A stretch of DNA of 44,466 nucleotides from an uncultured Capnocytophaga sp. (GCF_937936315.1 NZ_CALGWU010000033.1:1-44466), one strand, 5' to 3'; shown: positions 14,763 through 23,742, numbered from the stretch's first letter. Program-made: numbers and translations. Notes: generated by a model from the letters alone, not told the origin.

Positions 14763-16103
14763 TTAAACCACGCCTTGATCGAGCATCGCGTGAGCGACTT
14801 TCATAAAGCCTGCGATGTTAGCACCTTTCACGTAGTTGATATAACCATCTTCTTGACCGTATTTGAGGCAAGCGTTGTGGATAGATTCCATAATTTGGTG
14901 TAACTTAGCATCAACTTCTTCAGCTCTCCACGCGAGGTGAGCGGCGTTTTGAGTCATTTCGAGTCCTGAAGTTGCTACCCCTCCAGCGTTCACTGCTTTA
15001 CCAGGAGCGAAAGGTAATTTAGCATCTTGGAAGGCTTTGATAGCCTCAGGAGTACAACCCATATTTGATACTTCAGCTACGAGTTTTACGCCATTTTTGA
15101 TAAGCATTTGAGCGTCATCGCCGTCTAATTCATTTTGGAAAGCACAAGGCAAGGCGATATCACAAGGGATTGTCCACGCTTTTTTGCCTGCAGTAAATTT
15201 ACTTTCTTTAGCAAATTTTTCGGCAAAAGGTGCTACGATGTTGCGGTTAGAAGCGCGGAGTTCCAAAAGGTAGTCAATCATTTCGTGAGTCATACCATTA
15301 GGTACTTCCACACAACCATCGGGACCTGAAAGACCGATAACTTTTGCGCCTAACTGAGTTGCTTTTTGTGAAGCACCCCACGCTACGTTACCAAATCCTG
15401 AAACTACTACGCGTTGTCCTTTAAGGTCTTTGCCGAGTTTTTTAAGCATATGGTCTACAAAGTAGAGCGCGCCATAACCTGTAGCTTCAGGGCGAATGAG
15501 AGAACCACCCCAGTTGATACCTTTACCGGTGAGTACGCCAGTGTTATACTCGTGGGCTAATTTTTTGTACATACCGTACATATAGCCTATTTCGCGTCCG
15601 CCTACACCCACGTCGCCCGCAGGCACGTCGGTATCAGGACCTATATATTTCCAAAGTTCAAGCATAAAGGCTTGGCAGAAACGCATAATTTCGGCATCGG
15701 ATTTACCGGTAGGGTCGAAATCAGAACCTCCTTTAGCGCCACCCATAGGTAGGGTAGTGAGGGCATTTTTAAAAGTTTGTTCAAAACCAAGGAATTTAAG
15801 CATTGAAGGGTTTACAGCTTTGTGGAAGCGGATACCACCTTTATAAGGGCCTATCGCAGCGTTGAACTGCACGCGGTAGCCGAGGTTGCTTTGCACTTCG
15901 CCTTTATCGTCAACCCAATCCACGCGGAAGGTGTGAATGCGGTCGGGCTCTACGATGCGTTCTATAATTTTAGCTTTAGCAAATTGAGGGTGCTGGTTGT
16001 ACACCTCTTGTACTGATTCAAGCACTTCGTGTACTGCTTGCAAGTACTCTTTTTCTCCAGGGTGTTTTGCCTCTAAGGCAGTCATAATTTTTTTTACGTC
16101 CAT
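14763..16103 (-). CDS. gdhA: NADP-specific glutamate dehydrogenase
   Basis: A 446-residue hexameric glutamate dehydrogenase that makes glutamate from 2-oxoglutarate and ammonia. The substrate-binding tract GPYKGGIRFH (about 86-95) and the catalytic lysine K124 in PMGGAKGG are present, followed by a Rossmann domain with VVSGFGNVAWG. The length and N-terminal domain match the bacterial NADP-dependent class (E. coli GdhA-like). It is a monocistronic unit with a promoter at 16173-16203 and a convergent terminator with feoB. Confidence 0.96.
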   Translation of the reverse strand: MDVKKIMTALEAKHPGEKEYLQAVHEVLESVQEVYNQHPQFAKAKIIERIVEPDRIHTFRVDWVDDKGEVQSNLGYRVQFNAAIGPYKGGIRFHKAVNPSMLKFLGFEQTFKNALTTLPMGGAKGGSDFDPTGKSDAEIMRFCQAFMLELWKYIGPDTDVPAGDVGVGGREIGYMYGMYKKLAHEYNTGVLTGKGINWGGSLIRPEATGYGALYFVDHMLKKLGKDLKGQRVVVSGFGNVAWGASQKATQLGAKVIGLSGPDGCVEVPNGMTHEMIDYLLELRASNRNIVAPFAEKFAKESKFTAGKKAWTIPCDIALPCAFQNELDGDDAQMLIKNGVKLVAEVSNMGCTPEAIKAFQDAKLPFAPGKAVNAGGVATSGLEMTQNAAHLAWRAEEVDAKLHQIMESIHNACLKYGQEDGYINYVKGANIAGFMKVAHAMLDQGVV

Positions 16104-16172
16104 AATATATTTAATTAGTTATGAATTATGAGTTGATGAATTCTTTAGTTATGTGAGTATATTAATGAGCGA

Positions 16173-16203
16173 CAAAAGTAGATAATATAATTGAAACGTG
16201 CAA
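16173..16203 (-). promoter_or_regulatory. Promoter of gdhA
   Basis: On the minus strand TTG (16201-16203), a 20-nt spacer and TACTTTTG (16173-16180) match the consensus, giving a leader of about 65 nt. The next 240 bases up to 16444 are AT-rich and show no gene. Confidence 0.75.
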
Positions 16204-16444
16204 AGAAAACGAAAGAAATTTTTTATAAAAAGAAATTTAAAGGGTAATTTTAGCAAAGTTTGCAATTTTTAGAAAAAAGAGAGACGTTTCATAGGGCTAT
16301 TTTTACATAGGGTTATTAATGATGTTTAACTAATAGAAAATCTTATTTAATTGTTTTTGTATTGTAAATGGAGTGATTGTGACAGTAAAGTTATATTTTG
16401 TAATAGTATTTTTTAGCAGCAACTATGGTCGTAAGGAGATGATA

Positions 16445-16478
16445 AAAAGGCTGCACAAACAATTTTGCGCAGCCTTTT
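16445..16478 (-). terminator. Terminator after the TlpA-META operon
   Basis: The 10-bp arms AAAAGGCTGC (16445-16454) and GCAGCCTTTT (16469-16478) lie about 30 nt past the stop of the META lipoprotein gene. On the minus strand the stem ends in a T-run. Confidence 0.85.
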
Positions 16479-16507
16479 ACTTCATTTAAAACTATTAAAT
16501 ATGGGAT

Positions 16508-16921
16508 TTATTTTTTAGTGAAAATAAGGAGAACTTCCCCTTTATCATCTTTGAGTAGTAACTGATTGTCGTTCACTTCGTATTTAGCTACTTTTTTCAT
16601 TGCAGTGCCAAAAGAATCGGCAACTTGCATAGTAGTCTCTGGACAAAGCATTAGAGTAGTTGCTAATTCGCCAAATACCAAATCTTTATCGGTGATATTT
16701 GCGATGCCTCCCATAAAGGTATTACAACTGTCGGAACCGTTTACCTTCATTTCTTTTATATTGAGTTGAAGGGTAGGCTGAGCCTCAGCAGTTACGGCAG
16801 TAGTTCCCATAGTAACGAGTTGCCATTCACCTTGCAAACTATTAGAATTAACGCGTGCAGTATTACAACTGCCTAACCCTATTGCTACAGATAATAGCAT
16901 TAAAAACTTGATTTTTTTCAT
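16508..16921 (-). CDS. META-domain lipoprotein
   Basis: A 137-residue lipoprotein with lipobox LGSC (C19). The mature part is one META domain, as in HslJ: LQGEWQLV at the start, then DSCNTFMGG and the LMLCPE segment typical of the family. Two cysteines of the domain (in DSCN and LCPE) could form a disulfide. The residues after the lipid cysteine (NTARVN) lack the surface-export pattern, so it probably faces the periplasm. Its start overlaps the stop of the TlpA-like gene (ATGA), indicating translational coupling and a possible link to periplasmic redox. META proteins have no agreed biochemical function. Confidence 0.9.
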   Translation of the reverse strand: MKKIKFLMLLSVAIGLGSCNTARVNSNSLQGEWQLVTMGTTAVTAEAQPTLQLNIKEMKVNGSDSCNTFMGGIANITDKDLVFGELATTLMLCPETTMQVADSFGTAMKKVAKYEVNDNQLLLKDDKGEVLLIFTKK

Positions 16922-17412
16922 TTTATGTATTTTTTGAGAGTTTTAAGCAGATCGTCAGTTCTGAGGTTCTCTCCTTGTGACAACAGATTGCCTTCGGGGT
17001 CTATGAGAAAAGGAGCGGGAATACTGGTTACTCCATAGGTATTAGCGGCTTTGCTTTCGCTATCCCATACATTGTACCACACCATTCCTTCCATTTTGAT
17101 GGTGTCGAGCCAAGCGTCTTTATCCTTAGGTCTATCAATAGACACAGATAGGATTACAAAGTTTTTACCTTTGAGTTCTTTGTAGGCTTGTTTGAGGTAT
17201 TTGTTTTCCTTTTTGCAAGGCATACACCACGATGCCCAAAAATCTATGAGTACATATTTGCCTCGTAAGGACGATAGTTTCAATTCCTCACCATTGGCTT
17301 GAGGCAAGGCGATTTCGGGTACAGGTTTGTGGCGTTGTAGTTGTTGTGCAAAGGTTTGGACAGTTGCCAAAAGGAATAGCGCTATGGCTGTAAATAGAAA
17401 TCTTTTTCTCAT
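16918..17412 (-). CDS. TlpA/ResA-like periplasmic thiol-disulfide oxidoreductase
   Basis: A 164-residue exported thioredoxin-fold protein. A signal peptide ends near TFAQ (residue 22); no lipobox. The redox site is W62-C63-M-P-C66 in DFWASWCMPCKKE, and the cis-Pro lies in TSIPAPFLID. AhpC/TSA-like LSSLRGKYVLIDFW is typical of TlpA/ResA. Such proteins reduce periplasmic disulfides, for example in cytochrome maturation. It overlaps the META lipoprotein gene by 4 nt (ATGA) and lies 78 nt downstream of cysD, from which it may be transcribed. Confidence 0.92.
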   Translation of the reverse strand: MRKRFLFTAIALFLLATVQTFAQQLQRHKPVPEIALPQANGEELKLSSLRGKYVLIDFWASWCMPCKKENKYLKQAYKELKGKNFVILSVSIDRPKDKDAWLDTIKMEGMVWYNVWDSESKAANTYGVTSIPAPFLIDPEGNLLSQGENLRTDDLLKTLKKYIK

Positions 17413-17490
17413 TTGTAATCTTGTTTTTTAGTATTCAGGATTTTGATATACAAAAATCTGACCATTTTTTAAACAGATACTTTTTTTGCA

Positions 17491-18390
17491 CTAAAAATAT
17501 CCTCCTTTTTTACGGTCTTCCATAGCAGCTTCGGTTACTTTATCGTCTATACGAGTTTCACCGCGTTCCGAGATGCGTGAAGCAGTAATCTCGTTCACCA
17601 CCTCTTCAAGAGTTGCTGCATTGCTTTCTACAGCTGCGGTACAAGTCATATCGCCTACAGTGCGATAGCGCACGCGCTTGTTGAGAATGGTATCATTTTC
17701 ATCTATTTGGATAAAAGGTGATACCGCAATGAGGCGACCTTCGTGCTCAATTACCTCGCGGTTGTGAGCGAAATAGATAGAAGGGAGTTCAATTTTTTCT
17801 TGTTGGATATAGCTCCACACATCGAGTTCTGTCCAGTTTGAAATGGGGAATACACGCACATTTTCGCCTTTTTGTATCCTGCCGTTATAGATGTTCCACA
17901 GTTCAGGGCGTTGTAACTTGGGATCCCACTGACCGAACTCGTCTCTTACTGAGAAGAAACGTTCCTTGGCGCGGGCTTTTTCCTCATCACGGCGTGCGCC
18001 TCCAATACAAGCATCGAAATGGAATTCTTCGATAGTATCTAAAAGGGTGTGTGTTTGCAGCCAGTTACGAGAGGCAAATTTACCTTTGGGTTCAGTAAGA
18101 CCTTTAGCTTTGATAGTATCTTCTACTTGTCTCACAATGAGTTCAGCGTCTAAACGCTTAGCAAGGGCGTCGCGATAAGCAAGAGCTTCGGGGAAGTTAT
18201 GGCCTGTATCGATATGTACCAATGGGAAGGGTATTTTCATAGGGGCAAAGGCCTTCATAGCCAAGTGTACCAGAGTAATAGAGTCTTTTCCACCGCTAAA
18301 AAGTAGTGCAGGGCGCTCGAATTGCGCTGCTACTTCGCGCATTATATAAATACTTTCAGCTTCTAATTGTTTTAAATGTTCTTTATTCAC
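17491..18390 (-). CDS. cysD: Sulfate adenylyltransferase subunit 2 (CysD), without adjacent cysN
   Basis: A 299-residue PP-loop ATP pyrophosphatase. The PP-loop SGGKDS is at residues 32-37; the CIGGARRDEEKARAKER tract and the C-terminal KKGGYF ending are diagnostic of CysD. With the GTPase CysN it makes adenosine 5'-phosphosulfate, the first step of sulfate assimilation. Unusually, no cysN, cysC, cysH or cysIJ is next to it: upstream is a TonB-C protein gene (23-nt gap) and downstream a TlpA-like thioredoxin. The partner may be encoded elsewhere, or the protein may have another role. All motifs look intact. Confidence 0.93.
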   Translation of the reverse strand: MNKEHLKQLEAESIYIMREVAAQFERPALLFSGGKDSITLVHLAMKAFAPMKIPFPLVHIDTGHNFPEALAYRDALAKRLDAELIVRQVEDTIKAKGLTEPKGKFASRNWLQTHTLLDTIEEFHFDACIGGARRDEEKARAKERFFSVRDEFGQWDPKLQRPELWNIYNGRIQKGENVRVFPISNWTELDVWSYIQQEKIELPSIYFAHNREVIEHEGRLIAVSPFIQIDENDTILNKRVRYRTVGDMTCTAAVESNAATLEEVVNEITASRISERGETRIDDKVTEAAMEDRKKGGYF

Positions 18391-18413
18391 GATTGTTAGC
18401 TATTACTTGTTAA

Positions 18414-18857
18414 CTATTTCACTGCGTTCATTGAAAATTCTAATGGATAAACACCTTGAACAGCGATTTCGCGTCCTTGAGAGTTTTTAGCGGGAGCCAT
18501 TTTAGGGAATTTTTCGAATATGCGTTTACCTTCAGCGGCTAAGATTGGGTCTCCATCTACTTTTTGAACGCTGAGGTTACCTTTTTTGTCTATTACGAAG
18601 TATACTTTGACAAGGCCTTCGATTTTTTTGTTGAGAGCTTCTTGAGGGTAAACGAATTTACTTACCACCCATTGGTCTATGCATTCTTCGAAATTGCCTT
18701 CTTTTGGGTTGTATACACTTTGGTAGTGCAAACAATAAGGTTTTTGTTTTACAACCGAAGTATTGTTTATATCAACAGCTTTGTTGTCTTGAGCTTGTGT
18801 AGTAGCAAAAACAGCTACTAATAAGATGCTTGTTACTAAGGTTTTAATTGCTTTCAT
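18414..18857 (-). CDS. Exported TonB C-terminal domain protein
   Basis: A 147-residue protein with a signal peptide ending near TTQAQ (residue 22) and one TonB_C-like domain (about 60-142: YPQEALNKKIEGLVKVYFVI, then GKRIFEKFPKMAPAK). It has no Pro-rich spacer. If the signal is cleaved it is a free periplasmic TonB-C domain and not a classical energy transducer; if uncleaved, the N-terminus could anchor it. Two cysteines (in KPYCLHY and EECID) may form a disulfide. Bacteroidota have many such proteins, with unclear jobs. Its promoter (18954-18983) overlaps the end of purN. Confidence 0.85.
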   Translation of the reverse strand: MKAIKTLVTSILLVAVFATTQAQDNKAVDINNTSVVKQKPYCLHYQSVYNPKEGNFEECIDQWVVSKFVYPQEALNKKIEGLVKVYFVIDKKGNLSVQKVDGDPILAAEGKRIFEKFPKMAPAKNSQGREIAVQGVYPLEFSMNAVK

Positions 18858-18953
18858 TGTTAAAAAAAATATTTAGTTTTTAGTTATTATTTTTTAGCAG
18901 TTTCATATTAGTTTGTTCAAAGTACAGAGAGGTAGAGGGATTACCTAATTTCA

Positions 18954-18983
18954 CAAAGGTACAACTTTTTTTTAAACTAGCAA
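18954..18983 (-). promoter_or_regulatory. Promoter of the TonB-C/cysD unit
   Basis: On the minus strand TTG (18981-18983), a 19-nt spacer and TACCTTTG (18954-18961) match the consensus. The -33 box lies inside the last codons of purN. The leader would be about 90 nt. Confidence 0.8.
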
Positions 18984-19546
18984 TTTTTCAGCCAATTCTC
19001 TATTACTTTAGGGAAATGTTCGTATTCTAAAAGGTGTATTTTTTCAGCTAAAGTATCGGGGGTATCGGAGGGTAATACTTTAGTTTTTGCTTGAAAGAGG
19101 ATGTTGCCTTCGTCGTAATGTTCGTTTACGAAATGAATGGTGATGCCACTTTCGGTTTCGTTATTATTCACAACAGCTTGGTGTACGTGAGCGCCATACA
19201 TTCCTTTACCGCCGTATTTTGGCAATAGAGATGGGTGAATATTGAGGATGCGGCTAGGGTAGGCAGCGATGAGATTCTCAGGCACTTTCCACAAAAATCC
19301 TGCTAAGACAATGAGGTCGGGTTGTTGTGTTTTGATCAGATCAAGGACTATATTTGTTTTGTAGAAGGCTTGTTTATCGAACACAAGAGAGGGAATTTCT
19401 AAGCGTTTGGCACGATCTAAGACTCCTGCTTGTGGATTGTTACATAGGATTAAGTTTACTTTTGCAGAACCTTTTTCGGAGAAATAGGTTGCGATGCGTT
19501 CGGCATTTGAGCCAGATCCAGAGGCAAATACGACGATTTTTTTCAT
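18977..19546 (-). CDS. purN: Phosphoribosylglycinamide formyltransferase (GART)
   Basis: A 189-residue enzyme that formylates GAR using 10-formyl-THF in purine synthesis. The N-terminal phosphate loop reads SGSGSNAERI (9-18). The catalytic triad of the family is visible as N102 and H104 (NIHPSLLP) and D145 (HYDEG). The length matches monofunctional PurN. It starts 2 nt after the rnpA stop and must be co-transcribed with it; the pairing is not functional in an obvious way. Confidence 0.95.
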   Translation of the reverse strand: MKKIVVFASGSGSNAERIATYFSEKGSAKVNLILCNNPQAGVLDRAKRLEIPSLVFDKQAFYKTNIVLDLIKTQQPDLIVLAGFLWKVPENLIAAYPSRILNIHPSLLPKYGGKGMYGAHVHQAVVNNNETESGITIHFVNEHYDEGNILFQAKTKVLPSDTPDTLAEKIHLLEYEHFPKVIENWLKNC

Positions 19547-19548
19547 AG

Positions 19549-19911
19549 TTAAATAGTCAAATTAGCAAATTGTAAAAGAGAAGTTTTTACGGATTTTTCT
19601 ATTTCATTATATGTAGCTTTTCCTTTTCCTAAATAAATAAAAGCCAAGGCGTAGTGTTGTTTTTTTATGGGTAAAAGGTGTTTTTGCAAACGGTAAGCCT
19701 CTCGTAATCTACGTTTGAGTAAATTTCTATCTACGGCGCGTTTAAAAGAGCGTTTAGGTACGCTTATCAGTAATTGATAGGGTACTTTGAGAGTAGCGAT
19801 AGGGGTGAACAACAAGCGTATGGGATAGGTAGTAAGGGCTTCGCCTTGAGCAAAAAGTTGTTGTATATGATCGCGTTTGCAGAGTTTTTCGGCTTTTTGG
19901 AAAGTATACAT
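19549..19911 (-). CDS. rnpA: Ribonuclease P protein component
   Basis: A 120-residue basic protein that binds the RNase P RNA and aids tRNA 5' processing. The RNR motif region reads AVDRNLLKRRLREAYRL, and the N-terminal FQKAEKLCKRDHIQQLF is the usual RnpA start. The ATG at 19911 is preferred over an in-frame upstream ATG at 20028, because the upstream extension crosses the promoter and is low-complexity. The -7 box ends only 4 nt before this ATG, so the mRNA is probably leaderless or nearly so. rpmH, its common neighbour, is absent here; purN follows. Confidence 0.93.
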   Translation of the reverse strand: MYTFQKAEKLCKRDHIQQLFAQGEALTTYPIRLLFTPIATLKVPYQLLISVPKRSFKRAVDRNLLKRRLREAYRLQKHLLPIKKQHYALAFIYLGKGKATYNEIEKSVKTSLLQFANLTI

Positions 19912-19915
19912 AGGG

Positions 19916-19945
19916 CAAAGGTACGAATAATTTATCAATAAACAA
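19916..19945 (-). promoter_or_regulatory. Promoter of rnpA-purN (leaderless configuration)
   Basis: On the minus strand TTG (19943-19945), a 19-nt spacer and TACCTTTG (19916-19923) are a full consensus match. The start codon begins 5 nt after the -7 box, so transcription should begin at or within a few bases of the ATG. Confidence 0.83.
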
Positions 19946-20397
19946 GTTTTTAGGGATAGGGGAGGGGAATAAGTAGTTAGTGATGTAGGATGTTTTTTTG
20001 ATAAAAATTTTAAAATTGTTATATTCATCCAGAGGTTAAATTCTTAAAAAGTGTTAAAATTTAATTTGTTTTTAGGAGGATAAATAGTTTGTATGGAGTT
20101 TTTAATTTTCTGTTATTTTTCTTATATTATTGGTAATAAGCTGTTTATGTTTTAACAAAAGAGCTTAAAAAATTCATATTTTTTTAAGAGAATAATTATA
20201 GATTTTATATTGAATGTTAAAAAACATTGCAGATGTCTCAAATATTTAACAGTAAAGTTACAGATTTTTTAAAAAACATCTTTAAAGAAAAGTTTTTGCT
20301 TTCTTTTCTATTGTAGTAAAAAAAAATGCTATAAAAATTTGTCTTTATAATTTTTTTTTCTGAAAATTTGCAAAATAATTGACGTAATATAATAGCG
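19946..20397 (+). other. AT-rich intergenic region upstream of the SusC gene
   Basis: About 450 bases separate the divergent rnpA and SusC genes. The region is extremely AT-rich with many A/T runs. I find no TAnnTTTG box with a proper TTG partner on the plus strand, unlike most genes in this window; the SusC operon may use an alternative sigma factor or an activator. No gene or strong hairpin is seen. Confidence 0.6.
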
Positions 20398-23300
20398 ATG
20401 AAAGAAAAATTGATGTACGCACTGTTATGTGCTGTGCTGTTTGTAGGCTATGCTTTTGCCCAAGAACACACCATAACAGGGGTAGTAAAAGATGATGCGG
20501 GCACTCCACTACCCGGTGCCTCTGTAGTAGTAAAAGGCACCACTCACGGGGTTGCTACAGATTTTGATGGTAAATACTCCATTAAAGTACCTAATAACAA
20601 GGTTATTCTTGTATTTTCTTCATTAGGTCTTAAAACAGTCGAACGTTCTGTAGGGGTTAACAAGGTAATCAATGTAACACTAGAAATGGAAGCGCAACAG
20701 CTCACTGGTGTAGTGGTTACAGGTTACCAAGAGTTTGACCGTTCTAAGTTTACGGGTAATGCCCAAACCCTCAAAGCCGACAATATTAAAATGGACGGTG
20801 TGGTGGACGTAGGTCGTATGATTGAAGGTCGTGCCGCAGGGGTAAACGTACAGAACATTTCAGGAACATTTGGTACATCTCCTAAAATTACTATTCGTGG
20901 GGGGTCATCTATCTTTGGTGATACCAAACCATTATGGGTAGTAGATGGTGCTGTACAAGAAGAGGTGGTGAATTTATCATTCGAGCAATTGGCTTCGGGT
21001 GATGCTTCTACCTTGGTGAGTTCGGCTATTTCTGGTATCAACGCGAATGATATTGAGAGCATCGAAATCCTCAAAGATGCTTCAGCCCTTTCTCTTTATG
21101 GTGCACGCGCTCTCAATGGTGCTGTGATTATCACTACTAAAAGTGGTAAACGCAATGTAAAGACTCAAGTAAGCTATCAATTAGAAGAGTCAGTGCGTAT
21201 GATTCCTAATTACAATCAATACGATATAATGAACTCTCAAGAGTCTATGGGTATCTATCGTGAGTTAGAGGAAAAGGGTTATTTTTCACTTTCTTCATAT
21301 ACACAAGCGCGCTATGGAGGGGCTTATAATATAATGTATCGCGCTATTGATAGTTATAACCCTGCTACAGGTCGTTTTGGATTAGAAAATTCTGAAGCTG
21401 CTCGTATTGCTTTCTTGCGCAAATACGAATATGCTAATACCGATTGGTTTAAAACACTTTTCCGCCCTTCACTTACACAAAACCACACTGTGAGTCTTTC
21501 AGGAGGGGGAGAAAATGCCACTGTATATGCATCAGTAGGTTTCTTTGTAGACCCAGGATGGACAATTGCTGACCGTGTACATCGTGTAACTGGTAACCTC
21601 AAAACCACTTATAATCTTTCACAAAATGTGAAAATAGGGGTGCTTACTCAAGGGTCTATCCGTACCCAGAGAGCACCTGGTACTTTCAACCGCTCAGCCA
21701 ATACTGTAAATGGTGGTTACGATCGTGATTTTGATATCAACCCTTTCAGCTATGCGCTCAACACTACTCGTGCTTTGCGTCCTTATGGTGATGATGGCAA
21801 ATACGAATACTATAGTTTCAACTATGCTCCTATGAATATCCTCAACGAGCTTGGTAATAACTATATGGATTTGAATGTGCTTGAGTATAAAATTCAAGGA
21901 GACTTAGAAGTGAAATTAGCCAAAGGGCTTAAATACAATTTCCTCGGATCTGTACGCCACGTAAAGAGTTCCAACGAGCACTCTATGAGAGAAGATTCTA
22001 ATGTAGTAGGGGCTTATCGTGCCAATCGTACAACTGTGATAGCTAAAGCTAACCCTTTCTTGTTTGAAGACCCTTCTGATCCTGATAAAGTACCTCAAGT
22101 AGTATTGCCTAATGGAGGTATCTATAAACTCACCGAAAATAACTTGCAAAGTTACTACTTCCGTAATGCTTTGGAGTTCAAACGTTTGTTTAAAGAAAAA
22201 CATGACTTAAAAATGTTCTTAGGACAAGAATACCGCCATACGGACCGTGATAATCAGTTTTTCAATGGTTATGGTTATCAATTTGCGCGTGGAGGAACTG
22301 CTTTTACCGATTATCGTATTATCCAAAAAGCAATCCAAGAGAACTCACCTTATTTTGAAAAAGGATTCTCTAAAGAGCGTGGTATAGCTTTCTTCTTGCA
22401 AGGAACTTATACTTACGACAACCGCTATGTATTTGCTGGTACTGCCAATTATGAAGGTTCTAACCAATTGGGTAGAAGCCGTTCGGCTCGCTGGTTGCCT
22501 ACTTGGAACGTGAGTGGTCGTTGGAATGCTTCTAATGAGAAATTTTTAGAAGGCAATAGCACTATCTCAAACCTCGCTTTCCGTGTGAGTTATGGTCTTA
22601 TCGCCGGTTTAGGTGCTGCCAGCAACGCATTAGCAGTTTTCAAAAATGGAGTAGCTAACCGCTACAACATTGGTGATAGAGAAAATATTATTGAGATAGA
22701 CGATCTCCAAAATATGGATCTCACTTGGGAAAAAGTGTATGAAACAAACTTAGGGGTAGAGCTTGGTTTGCTCAAAAACCGCATAACTCTTTCTATGGAC
22801 TTGTACCAAAAGAATTCTAAAGATTTGATTGATGTGGTGCGTACTTCAGGTATTGGGGGACAATTTGTGAAATTAGCAAACAACGCTTCTATGGTTACCA
22901 AAGGTATAGAGCTTGCTTTAGATACTAAAAATATTAAAACTGATAACTTTAGCTGGAATACAGGTGTGAATTTTGCTTATTTCGACCAAAAAATTCAAAA
23001 ACTTACTTATCGCCCTAATGTGTACAACTTAGTACGCGAAGTAGGAGGTAATGTGGAAGGTGGAGCTCGTAACACTTTATATTCTTATGATTTTAGAGGA
23101 TTGAATGATAAAGGTTTGCCTCTCTTTAATCTACTCAATGGTAGCACTGATTTTGAAGATATCGATTTCCAACAAATTGACAATATCTTGAGTTATCTCA
23201 AAAAAGAAGGTGCTGTAGAGCCTAATATCACTGCAGGTCTTTCTAATACTTTCCGTTACAAAAACTGGGAACTCTCTGCACTTATCACTGCTCAAGCAGG

Positions 23301-23742
23301 TAATAAGATTCGCAAACCTTCTCAGTACGACTCAAACTACAATGACCTTAGTGTATTTCCTAAAGAAATGAAAAATCGTTGGGTTCATCCAGGTGATGAA
23401 AAGACTACTAATATTCCTGGTATCCCCGATAGAAGAACTGTGTATGAGATAGGCTCTAACATCCTACGCCGTGTGTACAACGCCTACAACTACTCTACTG
23501 AACGCGTAGTAGATGGTTCGTTTGTTCGTATGAAAAACATCTCTCTCTCTTACGCCTTCCCTAAGAATGTACTTGAACAGTTGAAAATAAATAACCTTAC
23601 TTTGCGCTTACAGGCAGCTAATCCATTCCTTATCTATTCTGATAAAGAACTTAACGGTCAAGACCCTGAGTTCTTCCGTTCTGGAGGGGTAGCTTATCCA
23701 GTAACTGCTCAATATACCTTTACTATCAATCTAGGAATCTAA
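20398..23742 (+). CDS. SusC/RagA-family TonB-dependent outer-membrane receptor
   Basis: A 1114-residue outer-membrane transporter. The signal peptide ends at about residue 21 (GYAFAQ). A CarboxypepD_reg-like domain spans about 25-100 (TGVVKDDAGTPLPGASVVVK), followed by a plug domain with the SusC signature (IRGGSSI, PLWVVDG, EILKDASALSLYGARALNGA) and a 22-stranded barrel ending in TAQYTFTINLGI. SusC proteins import large ligands delivered by their SusD lid. It heads an operon with SusD 13 nt downstream and a zinc metallohydrolase, DUF4302 and LRR lipoproteins. No glycoside hydrolase is present, so the ligand is probably not a simple glycan; iron or a peptide is possible. Confidence 0.95.
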   Translation: MKEKLMYALLCAVLFVGYAFAQEHTITGVVKDDAGTPLPGASVVVKGTTHGVATDFDGKYSIKVPNNKVILVFSSLGLKTVERSVGVNKVINVTLEMEAQQLTGVVVTGYQEFDRSKFTGNAQTLKADNIKMDGVVDVGRMIEGRAAGVNVQNISGTFGTSPKITIRGGSSIFGDTKPLWVVDGAVQEEVVNLSFEQLASGDASTLVSSAISGINANDIESIEILKDASALSLYGARALNGAVIITTKSGKRNVKTQVSYQLEESVRMIPNYNQYDIMNSQESMGIYRELEEKGYFSLSSYTQARYGGAYNIMYRAIDSYNPATGRFGLENSEAARIAFLRKYEYANTDWFKTLFRPSLTQNHTVSLSGGGENATVYASVGFFVDPGWTIADRVHRVTGNLKTTYNLSQNVKIGVLTQGSIRTQRAPGTFNRSANTVNGGYDRDFDINPFSYALNTTRALRPYGDDGKYEYYSFNYAPMNILNELGNNYMDLNVLEYKIQGDLEVKLAKGLKYNFLGSVRHVKSSNEHSMREDSNVVGAYRANRTTVIAKANPFLFEDPSDPDKVPQVVLPNGGIYKLTENNLQSYYFRNALEFKRLFKEKHDLKMFLGQEYRHTDRDNQFFNGYGYQFARGGTAFTDYRIIQKAIQENSPYFEKGFSKERGIAFFLQGTYTYDNRYVFAGTANYEGSNQLGRSRSARWLPTWNVSGRWNASNEKFLEGNSTISNLAFRVSYGLIAGLGAASNALAVFKNGVANRYNIGDRENIIEIDDLQNMDLTWEKVYETNLGVELGLLKNRITLSMDLYQKNSKDLIDVVRTSGIGGQFVKLANNASMVTKGIELALDTKNIKTDNFSWNTGVNFAYFDQKIQKLTYRPNVYNLVREVGGNVEGGARNTLYSYDFRGLNDKGLPLFNLLNGSTDFEDIDFQQIDNILSYLKKEGAVEPNITAGLSNTFRYKNWELSALITAQAGNKIRKPSQYDSNYNDLSVFPKEMKNRWVHPGDEKTTNIPGIPDRRTVYEIGSNILRRVYNAYNYSTERVVDGSFVRMKNISLSYAFPKNVLEQLKINNLTLRLQAANPFLIYSDKELNGQDPEFFRSGGVAYPVTAQYTFTINLGI

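Noticed and set aside
17491..18390. PAPS reductase (CysH) instead of CysD
   Set aside because: The PP-loop, the GGARRDEEKARAKER tract and the GGYF ending are CysD features; CysH has a C-terminal ECGLH motif that is absent.
19912..20028. Longer N-terminus for RnpA
   Set aside because: It crosses a full-consensus promoter and does not resemble the family N-terminus.
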